Source: Pigmentiphaga sp. H8 (GTDB lineage Bacteria; Pseudomonadota; Gammaproteobacteria; Burkholderiales; Burkholderiaceae_B). From it: 64,000 nucleotides of DNA. How positions within the stretch are numbered: position 1 is the first letter of the stretch; every line of letters begins with the position of its first letter. The notes under the pieces were generated by a model. The model worked only from the letters and a program-made list of their open reading frames with translations, was not told the DNA's origin and did not search any database. Below are positions 1 to 6,564 of the stretch, in pieces. Position numbers and translations under genes: made by a program. Location of the stretch: the NCBI RefSeq assembly GCF_003854895.1, contig NZ_CP033966.1, positions 5,929,224 through 5,993,223 on the forward strand, in the 5' to 3' direction.

Positions 1-424
1 AGGCGGACTTGGCGGCGGGGCCAGCCAGGATCACGAAGGGACTGCGGGTGACCATGGACGCCAGCGTGAAATCGCCGGCCGGATCGAAGGGCAGCGACTT
101 GTACAGTCCCGGCGCCGCCGAATGGCCCGAGGCCATGAAGAACAGCGTGTAGCCGTCGGGCGCGGCCTTGGCCACGAGGTTCGCGCCCAGCGTGCCGCCG
201 GCACCGGGCTTGCCTTCGACGTAGGCGGTCTGGCCCAGGTGTTCGGTCAGTTGCTGCGCCAGCAGGCGGGCCTGGATATCCACCGCCCCGCCGGCGGTGA
301 AGCCGTGGACCAGGCGGATGGGTTTGGCGGGCCAGGCTTCCTGGGCCAGCGCGCGGGCGCCTGGAAGGGTGGCGGTGGCGCCGGCCAGCGTGGCCAGCTC
401 GCGGATGAATCGGCGGCGTGTCAT
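1..424 (-). CDS. Bug-family solute-binding protein, N-terminal part (runs off left edge)
   Basis: Read leftward from an ATG at 424-422, the frame is open to base 1 (about 141 codons), so only the N-terminus is present. Bug/TctC proteins are periplasmic receptors for small carboxylates. Family hallmarks are visible: GFTAGGAVDIQARLLA, then VEGKPGAGGTLGANLVAKA and APDGYTL. The N-terminus begins MTRRRFIRELATLAG, which fits the twin-arginine pattern (S/T-R-R-x-F-[IL]-[KR]) and differs from the Sec-type leaders of the other Bug proteins in this window. The ATG overlaps the amidohydrolase stop codon (ATGA), so the two genes are probably translationally coupled. The family call is firm; ligand unknown. 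Confidence 0.88.
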   Translation of the reverse strand, partial: MTRRRFIRELATLAGATATLPGARALAQEAWPAKPIRLVHGFTAGGAVDIQARLLAQQLTEHLGQTAYVEGKPGAGGTLGANLVAKAAPDGYTLFFMASGHSAAPGLYKSLPFDPAGDFTLASMVTRSPFVILAGPAAKSA

Positions 425-1842
425 ACCAGGAACCTCCCGGGTTGGGGTCCGCGCTCGACCGGCACGCTCTTGAACGAGCCGTCCTGGAAGAGGCGCAGGC
501 GGGACGCCAGCAGTTCGTCCGTCAGGCGGGCGAGGCGGCCGGCGTCGAAGGCGAGGCGGCCGTCGCGCTTGACGAAGCGGCCCGCGACCATGACGTTCTC
601 GATGTCCGAGGTTTCCGCGTACATGACGACGATGTGCGCGGGATCGCCGCCGGCGTTGGCGGGGAAGATATTCATGCCGCGCGTGTCGATCATGATCAGG
701 TCGGCCTGCTTGCCCGGCGCCAGCGAGCCGGTCTTGCCGTCCAGGCCGAAGGCCTTGGCCCCGCCCAGCGTGGCCCAGTGGATGGCATCGCGCGTCTGGG
801 TGGAGTGCTGGGTCTTGGCCGGCCAGTTGCCTTCGGCGAACAGGCTGCGGTTGTCCAGTTCGCGCTGGTGCAGGAAGGCATGGCGCATGACCCACAGCAT
901 GGAACTGTTGAAGTAGGGATCGCAGTCGGTTCCCAGCGAGGGCGTGGCGCCGTGCTTGACCAGCCGTCCCAGCATGGCGGGCTTTTCGTAGTTCAGCATC
1001 TCGGTCAGGTTGGTGGCCGTGATGGTACAGCCGGCGTCCAGCACGATCTTCAATTCGTCGTCGTCGAAACAGTTGCCGTGGCCGATGTTGTGGTCGGGAC
1101 CCAGCAGGCCCTCGCGGGCCAGGCGCGGATAGCCGTCCTCGACCACACGCTTGCCCTTGCGGCCATAGGTGTGGGCGGAATTGAACAGGCCGTACTCGCG
1201 CGCCAGGCGGATGTCGTGGGCGGCCACGTCGTACTCGCCCCAGTCGGGGCCCAGGATGGCCATGGCCAGCGTGACCAGCCCGTCGTCGGTGGCCAGCCGG
1301 CCCGTGCGCAGGCGGTGGATCTCGTCGCGCGGGAAAGACTGCTTGTAGTAGGGAACGGCGCCTTCGCGCTCGGGCGGCTTGACCGTGCCGCGCGCGAACA
1401 CGGCGCGTATGCCCGATTCCTCCAGGGCGTCGATGGCGGCGTCGGTCATCTCGGCGTCGCGCAGGATGTGGCACCAGTCGACGATGGTGGTGGTGCCGTT
1501 GCGCAACTGGTTCAGCGCGCCCAGCAGGTTGCCCAGGTAGACGTCGCGCGCGGTGTAGTAGGTGGCCAGCTTCTTGTGCAGGTTGGCATGGTAGTCGCGG
1601 CTGCCGACCCAGTCGGCGCCGATGCCGCGCAGCTGGAATTCCCAGGTGTGGATGTGGGCGTTGACCATGCCCGGCATGACGATGCGGTGCGTGCCGTCCA
1701 CGATCTCGTCGGCGGCCGTGTTCAGGCCGGGGCCGATGGCGGCGATCCGGTCGCCGTCGATGAGGATGTCGGCCTGGGCGAAGTCGCCCACGGCGGGGTC
1801 CATGGAAAGGATGGAAGCGTTCCTGATCAGCGTGCGGCTCAT
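421..1842 (-). CDS. amidohydrolase (cytosine deaminase / chlorohydrolase type)
   Basis: This 473-residue metal-dependent hydrolase has the layout of the SsnA/TrzN/AtzA-like amidohydrolases. A beta-sandwich strand opens the protein (RNASILSMDP), followed by the metal motif NAHIH (His63, His65), SAHTYGR, the GHGNCFDDDE loop carrying another metal His, and LGTDCDPYF with the catalytic or metal Asp. The C-terminus shows the usual GSLAPGKQADLIMID strand. Such enzymes deaminate or hydrolyse cyclic or aromatic N-substituted substrates in the cytoplasm; the substrate cannot be read from sequence. It is followed by a Bug receptor gene (4-base overlap) and transcribed away from a LysR gene, suggesting uptake plus hydrolysis of one compound under LysR control. 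Confidence 0.85.
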   Translation of the reverse strand: MSRTLIRNASILSMDPAVGDFAQADILIDGDRIAAIGPGLNTAADEIVDGTHRIVMPGMVNAHIHTWEFQLRGIGADWVGSRDYHANLHKKLATYYTARDVYLGNLLGALNQLRNGTTTIVDWCHILRDAEMTDAAIDALEESGIRAVFARGTVKPPEREGAVPYYKQSFPRDEIHRLRTGRLATDDGLVTLAMAILGPDWGEYDVAAHDIRLAREYGLFNSAHTYGRKGKRVVEDGYPRLAREGLLGPDHNIGHGNCFDDDELKIVLDAGCTITATNLTEMLNYEKPAMLGRLVKHGATPSLGTDCDPYFNSSMLWVMRHAFLHQRELDNRSLFAEGNWPAKTQHSTQTRDAIHWATLGGAKAFGLDGKTGSLAPGKQADLIMIDTRGMNIFPANAGGDPAHIVVMYAETSDIENVMVAGRFVKRDGRLAFDAGRLARLTDELLASRLRLFQDGSFKSVPVERGPQPGRFLV

Positions 1843-1996
1843 GTGTCCCCTCGGATGTGATGGCGGAGATCCCCGGGGCCCGGGCCATCAGGCCGTGGGC
1901 CGCCGGGTGGGCGGAGGCAGGACGCGCGCGACTGCGTAGGGAAGCCATGTTGACATTTTCCCCATCGGCGATAAACATCGTCAGATCAAAAAATTG

Positions 1997-2013
1997 TTTT
2001 CCAATCCGGAAAA
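1997..2013. promoter_or_regulatory. inverted repeat just before lysR start, candidate LysR site
   Basis: TTTTCC at 1997-2002 and GGAAAA at 2008-2013 form perfect 6-base arms around a 5-base spacer, four bases before the lysR ATG at 2017. It lies in the only AT-rich stretch between the amidohydrolase and lysR genes. Autoregulation by the LysR protein is an inference; the arms are short. Confidence 0.3.
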
Positions 2014-2016
2014 AAT

Positions 2017-2937
2017 ATGGACCGCTTCGTGGCGATGTCGGTGTTCCGCAAGGTCGTCGAGCACGAAAGCTTCACGCAGGCCGCGCGCCAGCTGGGCATG
2101 TCGGTGGGATCGGTCAGCAAGTACCTGACGTGGCTGGAGCTGCACCTGGGCACCTCGCTGGTGGCCCGCACCACGCGCCGCCTGAACGTGACCGAGGCGG
2201 GCCGCAGCTACTACGCGCAATGCGCGCGGCTGCTGGACGACCTGGAGGAGGTCGAGCGGTCGGCCGCGTCCATGCAGACCATGCCGCGCGGCATGCTGAA
2301 GGTCCGCGCGCCGGTGTCGCTGGACTACGCGGGCTTCGGGGTCATGATGGGGGAGTTCCTGCGGCAGTTCCCCGCCGTCAAGGTCGAGATGACGCTGAAC
2401 GACCGCTTCGTCGACCTGGACGACGAAGGCTACGACGTCGCGCTGGCCCTGGGCAGCAACCAGAAATACGTCAACCATCCCACGCACGCCACCCGCGCCA
2501 TCGCCCGCATGACGCGCACCGTGGCGGCATCGCCCGGCTATCTGTCGGGACGCGAGGCGCCCGCCGCGCCGCAGGACCTGAAGCGCCACGACTGCCTGGT
2601 CTACGATCGCGGTCCGGCCCCGGACGAATGGCATTTTTCCGACGGACGGACCGAGCGCATGGTGCACGTGGGCGGCAGCCTGCGCAGCAACAACAGCCAG
2701 GTGCTCAAGGATGCGCTGCTGGGCGGCTCGGGCCTGGCCATGCTGCCGACCTTCATGATCGCCCGGGCCCTGGACGAAGGGCGGCTGGTACCGGTGCTGC
2801 CCGGCTGGACGCCGGCGTCGCGCACGCTGTACGTGATCCACCCGCGGCCGCGCCATTCGTCGCTGAAGATACGCGAGTTCGTCGACTTCGTGTCGGCGTG
2901 CTTCGAGCGGGATCCGCGCTGGCGGCTGGAGCCTTAG
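2017..2937 (+). CDS. LysR-family transcriptional regulator
   Basis: A 306-residue LysR protein. Residues 1-60 form the winged helix-turn-helix (FRKVVEHESFTQAARQLGMS, then SVSKYLTWLELHLGTSL), followed by the long effector-binding domain (VRAPVSLDYAGFGVMMGEFL, YDVALALG). The HTH resembles the AaeR/DmlR-like branch. It is divergent from the amidohydrolase gene across a 174-base gap, the classical arrangement for a LysR regulator and its target. Its stop codon overlaps the stop of the convergent kinase gene by four bases (2934-2937). The effector is unknown, presumably the amidohydrolase substrate or product. Confidence 0.9.
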   Translation: MDRFVAMSVFRKVVEHESFTQAARQLGMSVGSVSKYLTWLELHLGTSLVARTTRRLNVTEAGRSYYAQCARLLDDLEEVERSAASMQTMPRGMLKVRAPVSLDYAGFGVMMGEFLRQFPAVKVEMTLNDRFVDLDDEGYDVALALGSNQKYVNHPTHATRAIARMTRTVAASPGYLSGREAPAAPQDLKRHDCLVYDRGPAPDEWHFSDGRTERMVHVGGSLRSNNSQVLKDALLGGSGLAMLPTFMIARALDEGRLVPVLPGWTPASRTLYVIHPRPRHSSLKIREFVDFVSACFERDPRWRLEP

Positions 2938-3557
2938 CGCCCCAGTCCGATGACCGCGATGATGCGTCCGAAGGCCACCGACCGGTCGATGGCCAGCGTG
3001 CCCCCGTGCTGTTCGCAGATGCGCCCGACCAGCCGCAGCCCGAAGCCGGCATCGGCCGGCAGCTCGAACTCGGGCGGAAAGCCCACGCCTTCGTCCTCGA
3101 CGGTAACCGTGACCAGGCCCGGCCCGTACTCCACGTCGAGATGGACGTTGCCGGCGCTGTACTTGACGGCATTGGTCGCCAGCTCGATCAGGACCGAGCC
3201 GAGCGACATCGCGGCGTCGCTGTCCAGCGGCAACTCGTCGCTGGACGTGATGGCCACGAGGCGGTTCGAGCGAGGGTCGATCAGCGCCGATTGCAGATGC
3301 TGCGCCAGGTCGGCCAGATACGCAGACGCGTCGGGCACCACGCCGGGTTCCTGCCGGTACGCATGATCGTGCAGCCGTACCAGGCTTTCGATGCGGCTGA
3401 CCGCGACGCCGAATTCCCGGCGCACGTCCTCGTTGCCGGAACGCCGCGCCTGGACCTGCAAGGCGCTCGAGAGCAGATGCAGGCCGTTGCGCATGCGATG
3501 GTGCAGTTCGCGTAGCCGAAGTTCGTGGAGGGTGCTGGCGTCGTCGGGTGGGGACAT
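2934..3557 (-). CDS. small soluble sensor histidine kinase (HisKA_2 type)
   Basis: This 207-residue protein has only the dimerisation/phosphoacceptor and ATPase domains of a histidine kinase. The H-box is at residues 18-40 (ELHHRMRNGLHLLSSAL), the form seen in HisKA_2/HWE-like kinases. The ATPase domain has the N-box ELATNAVKY, G1 box DEGVGFP and G2 box GFGLRLVG. No sensor domain or membrane segment is present, so it must receive its signal through another protein or be activated by a partner. It lies downstream of csbD in the same direction. No response regulator with a receiver domain is encoded nearby, so its phosphotransfer partner is unknown. Confidence 0.85.
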   Translation of the reverse strand: MSPPDDASTLHELRLRELHHRMRNGLHLLSSALQVQARRSGNEDVRREFGVAVSRIESLVRLHDHAYRQEPGVVPDASAYLADLAQHLQSALIDPRSNRLVAITSSDELPLDSDAAMSLGSVLIELATNAVKYSAGNVHLDVEYGPGLVTVTVEDEGVGFPPEFELPADAGFGLRLVGRICEQHGGTLAIDRSVAFGRIIAVIGLGR

Positions 3558-3583
3558 GGATGTTGCTGGTGTACCGGGATGGG

Positions 3584-3605
3584 GCGGCGGCCCGCGGGCC
3601 GCCGC
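3584..3605. terminator. 22-base perfect palindrome between csbD and the kinase gene
   Basis: The segment reads GCGGCGGCCC-GC-GGGCCGCCGC, a perfect palindrome placed five bases after the csbD stop codon on the minus strand and before the kinase gene. No T-run follows, so it would act as an attenuating or mRNA-stabilising hairpin rather than a full intrinsic terminator. It could let csbD be expressed in excess over the kinase. Confidence 0.5.
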
Positions 3606-3609
3606 TGCG

Positions 3610-3795
3610 TTACTTCTCGTTCAGCTCGTCACGCAGCTTGTCCTTGGCTTCGCCGATACGGCGCTGCACGGTTCCCACGGTCTTCTCCACCTTGCCCTTG
3701 GCTTCGGTGGACCGGTCGCCCGTCAGCTTGCCCGCGGTTTCCTTGACGGTGCCCTTGACTTCCTTGGCTGCGCCCTTGATGCGATCTTTGTCCAT
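3610..3795 (-). CDS. CsbD-family stress protein
   Basis: A 61-residue, highly charged, Lys- and Glu-rich protein with the repeated CsbD pattern (KDRIKGAAKEVKGTVKETAG, then KAKGKVEKTVG-like repeats). CsbD proteins are small, poorly structured general-stress proteins whose biochemical role is not established. A good ribosome binding site (GAGGAG six bases before the ATG) supports the start. It sits between the PAS-LuxR gene and the kinase gene, all read leftward, which fits a stress-responsive group. Confidence 0.9.
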   Translation of the reverse strand: MDKDRIKGAAKEVKGTVKETAGKLTGDRSTEAKGKVEKTVGTVQRRIGEAKDKLRDELNEK

Positions 3796-3931
3796 GCGAA
3801 CTCCTCATCGATGGTAAGGGTGCAGTCCGTTGCCGGACTGGGGGTGGGACAGACTTTAGCGTCGAGCCGGGACCGCGGCTAGATGAGCATGTACCAGGGG
3901 CGGTAGTCTTTCTGTCCCACGGGCCGCGCTT

Positions 3932-5443
3932 CTAGCGCCCACGTGTGCGTCCGGCGCCCTTGGCCGGCACCTCGTATCCGGTCACGCCGCGCTGGCGCGC
4001 CCAGACGATGGCGTCGCTGCGGCGGTGCACGCCGATCTTGCTGTACAGCATCGCGATGTGGTTGCGCACCGTATTGGGCGATACCCGCATCGCCGCCGCG
4101 ATCTGCTCGTTGTTCTCGCCCTGGCACATCCGTCCCAGCACTTCGTGTTCGCGCGGCGTCAGTTCCGACAGCGCCAGGGTGCCGGCCAGGGCGTCCTGCG
4201 GACGCCGGATCTGGGCCAGCTTCTCGATGACGGTACGGCTGAACCAGGAGGCGTCCTGCATGACGGTGTCGATGGCCGCGACCAGTTCCTCTTCACCGCG
4301 CTTGCGATCGGTGATGTCCTGGATCGCCACGAGCACGCAGGCCTGGCCGTTGATGGTGGCGGTCTCGGCCGACAGCAGGCAGTCCAGCACGTCGCCGCCG
4401 CGCGTGCGCAGGGCGACCTCGGCGTTGCGCACGCTGCCGGTGGCGTCCAGGTCGTCCTTCAGTTTGCGATGGACGGCGGCGTCGGCCCACAGGTGCAGGT
4501 CGGCCGGCGTCTTGGCCAGGATGTCCGGCGCCTCGTGGCCGGTGGCGGCGATGAAGGCTTCGTTCACCGCCATCAGCGCGAAGTCGCCGCGGTGACAGAC
4601 GGCCATCGGCACGGGTGCCAGCATGAAGGCCTTCGAGAAGCGTTCCTCGGTCTGGCGCAGCGCGTCCTCGGCCCGGCGGCGCGGCTCCAGGTCCATGAAG
4701 GTGAAGAGCATGCAGGTGTCTTCGCACACGTCCAGCGGCTGGCCGGCCACGATGACGAGCTTGGTGCCGCCGTCCTTCAGGCGCAGCGAGGCTTCCATCT
4801 GCGGAATCGTGCGGCCTTCCTCCAGCAGCCGTATCGCTTCGTCGCGGCGCGCGGCCTCGTTAAGGACGTCCAGTTCGTAGGTGGAGCGGCCCAGCACCTC
4901 GTCGCGGGCATAGCCCGTCATGTCCAGGAAACCCTGGTTGACCTTGACGTAGCGCAGGTCGGCCAGGCTGCAGATGATGGCGGGCGCGGGGTTCGTATTG
5001 AAGGTGCGCTCGAAGCGTTCCTCGGCGCTGAAGCGCTCGGTCACGTCCTGGATCACGAGCACGAGCGACTGGGGTTCTTCCGATGCGCCGGTCAGCACGA
5101 GGCCGCGCACCTGGAGCATGCGCCGGAAAGACTCGTCGCCGGGCCGGGTCGCCTCGACCACCACGTCGCTGAAGCGCTCGCCCGCCAGCACCCGCATGAT
5201 CGGATACTGGGCCGGCGCGAGCGTGTGGTTGTTGCGGTACTTCAGGGTGTATGCGGCGACATAGTCCTCGGCCGTGCGGCCCAGGGCGGCCAGGTTCTTC
5301 GCGTCGTGGATGGCCAGCGCCGTTGCGTTCGCCCAGATGATGGCGCCGTCCGGATCGAGCAGGACGATGCCTTCCGTCAGCCCCGAAATGATCTGCTGGA
5401 GTTGGCGCCGGTCGGGATGCGGCTTGTCGGTGCTCTTGCTCAT
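3932..5443 (-). CDS. PAS-domain transcriptional regulator with LuxR-type HTH
   Basis: A 503-residue cytoplasmic protein with three PAS modules (about residues 14-135, 143-255 and 270-390) and a C-terminal LuxR/GerE helix-turn-helix (about 428-490, with LTPREHEVLGRMCQGENN and SPNTVRNHIAMLYSKIG). It has no kinase or receiver domain, so it probably senses a ligand, redox state or oxygen directly through PAS and then binds DNA. A start 36 codons upstream is possible, but the ATG at 5443 overlaps the upstream LysR stop (ATGA) and has GAGG about eight bases before it, so it is preferred. It is co-directional with csbD and the kinase gene. Confidence 0.87.
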   Translation of the reverse strand: MSKSTDKPHPDRRQLQQIISGLTEGIVLLDPDGAIIWANATALAIHDAKNLAALGRTAEDYVAAYTLKYRNNHTLAPAQYPIMRVLAGERFSDVVVEATRPGDESFRRMLQVRGLVLTGASEEPQSLVLVIQDVTERFSAEERFERTFNTNPAPAIICSLADLRYVKVNQGFLDMTGYARDEVLGRSTYELDVLNEAARRDEAIRLLEEGRTIPQMEASLRLKDGGTKLVIVAGQPLDVCEDTCMLFTFMDLEPRRRAEDALRQTEERFSKAFMLAPVPMAVCHRGDFALMAVNEAFIAATGHEAPDILAKTPADLHLWADAAVHRKLKDDLDATGSVRNAEVALRTRGGDVLDCLLSAETATINGQACVLVAIQDITDRKRGEEELVAAIDTVMQDASWFSRTVIEKLAQIRRPQDALAGTLALSELTPREHEVLGRMCQGENNEQIAAAMRVSPNTVRNHIAMLYSKIGVHRRSDAIVWARQRGVTGYEVPAKGAGRTRGR

Positions 5444-6435
5444 GCGGACCTCGGGTTTGTGCCGCGGCTGGCGCCGGACCTGGCGCCACGGTGCCGGGCA
5501 GTGTATCCGATCGCCGCCGCTTCCTTCGGTGGGCTGAGGTCGCCGCCCCATTGTTCGACGATGTCCTGCAACATGGTTGAAACGGCCTGGCAGGCGGGCG
5601 TCATCACGCCCGACTTCGGCAGGGCCAGCGTGACGTAGCGGCGCAGGTCCGGATTGACGAGGCGGGTGGCCTGCAATGATCCCTGGCGCAGTTCATGCAT
5701 GATCGAATAGGGCCCCAGGACGGCATACACCGACTGGGTGGCGGCCAGTTCCTTCTGCGCGGTCAGCGAATCCGCCTCGATCGCCGCTTGCAGCGCGAAG
5801 CCCTTGCTGCGGGCGGTCTCGTCCAGGATCGCGCGCCAGTGGGCGGGCCGCCGGGGCAGCACCAGGGGCAGGTCCTGCAGGCGCGCGAAGTCGATGGAAG
5901 GCGCCCGTGTGAGGGGGTCGCCGGGACGCGCCACGAGGTAGGTGTGGCCGGTGGCCAGCAGCCGTTCCTCGGCGCTGGCCGGTTTGTGGAAGCGGAACAG
6001 GACGGCCATGTCGACCAGGCCCGCGTCCAGCAGCGCGTCGAGTTCGCCGCCCTGCCCCTCGCGCACGTTCAGGCGGATCAGGGGGTACTGCTGGCGTACG
6101 CGGCCGAACAGCGTGGTCAGGAGCGGATGGGCGGCCGACGGCAGGATGCCCAGGCGGACTTCGCCCATGGGCACCGGGGACGTCGAGCGGATCTCGCGGA
6201 ACAACTGGTCGGTGTCGGCCAGCCAGGTCCGCACGCGGGCGATGATGTGCTCGCCCAGTTCGGTCAGGACCACGCCGCGGCCCGTGCGGCGGAACAGCCT
6301 GCCGCCGCACTCGCGTTCCAGGTTGCCGATCTGGCGGCTGACGTGCGACTGCACGGTCATGCGCGCGGCCGCCACCTTGGTGAAGCTGCCGCTTTCGGCC
6401 ACTTCGACGAACAGTTTCAGGTCGGCCTGGTTCAT
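5440..6435 (-). CDS. LysR-family regulator (Nac/Cbl-like branch)
   Basis: A 331-residue LysR regulator with an N-terminal HTH (LKLFVEVAESGSFTKVAAAR, SHVSRQIGNLERECGGRLF) and an effector domain (GEVRLGILPSAAHPLLTTLF; GPYSIMHEL). Its gene is divergent from hyuA across 129 bases containing an AGACAT-N12-ATGTCT dyad, making the hyu operon the likely target. The 3' end overlaps the PAS-LuxR start by four bases, so the two regulators may be co-transcribed, linking hyu control to the stress group. The C-terminal 20 residues are low-complexity and Arg/Ser-rich. Confidence 0.88.
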   Translation of the reverse strand: MNQADLKLFVEVAESGSFTKVAAARMTVQSHVSRQIGNLERECGGRLFRRTGRGVVLTELGEHIIARVRTWLADTDQLFREIRSTSPVPMGEVRLGILPSAAHPLLTTLFGRVRQQYPLIRLNVREGQGGELDALLDAGLVDMAVLFRFHKPASAEERLLATGHTYLVARPGDPLTRAPSIDFARLQDLPLVLPRRPAHWRAILDETARSKGFALQAAIEADSLTAQKELAATQSVYAVLGPYSIMHELRQGSLQATRLVNPDLRRYVTLALPKSGVMTPACQAVSTMLQDIVEQWGGDLSPPKEAAAIGYTARHRGARSGASRGTNPRSA

Positions 6436-6453
6436 GGGTTGGCAGGTTCGTTA

Positions 6454-6477
6454 AGACATCTCTATTTTGGCATGTCT
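6454..6477. promoter_or_regulatory. AGACAT-N12-ATGTCT dyad between lysR and hyuA
   Basis: Perfect 6-base arms (6454-6459 and 6472-6477) separated by 12 AT-rich bases, about 18 bases upstream of the LysR ATG and about 87 upstream of hyuA. Spacing and symmetry suit a LysR dimer site of the T-N11-A class. Binding is inferred. Confidence 0.45.
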
Positions 6478-6564
6478 GAAATCTCTGGCCGCAGTCTAGG
6501 AAGATATCTGCGTGCTTCCTACACTGCCAGCCGTCACGACATCGCGCGCACTGCGCCCACAACC

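Noticed and set aside
418..1860. Long open frame on the plus strand opposite the amidohydrolase gene
   Set aside because: It is a low-complexity, Gly/Val/Asp-rich translation typical of antisense frames in GC-rich DNA. The minus-strand frame has clear metal motifs.
4025..5638. 537-codon plus-strand frame opposite the PAS-LuxR gene
   Set aside because: No recognisable domain; the minus strand encodes three PAS domains and a LuxR HTH across the same bases.
6472..6564. Upstream ATG extension of HyuA (start at 6472)
   Set aside because: It would add about 31 residues with no family counterpart and place the coding region next to the regulatory dyad.
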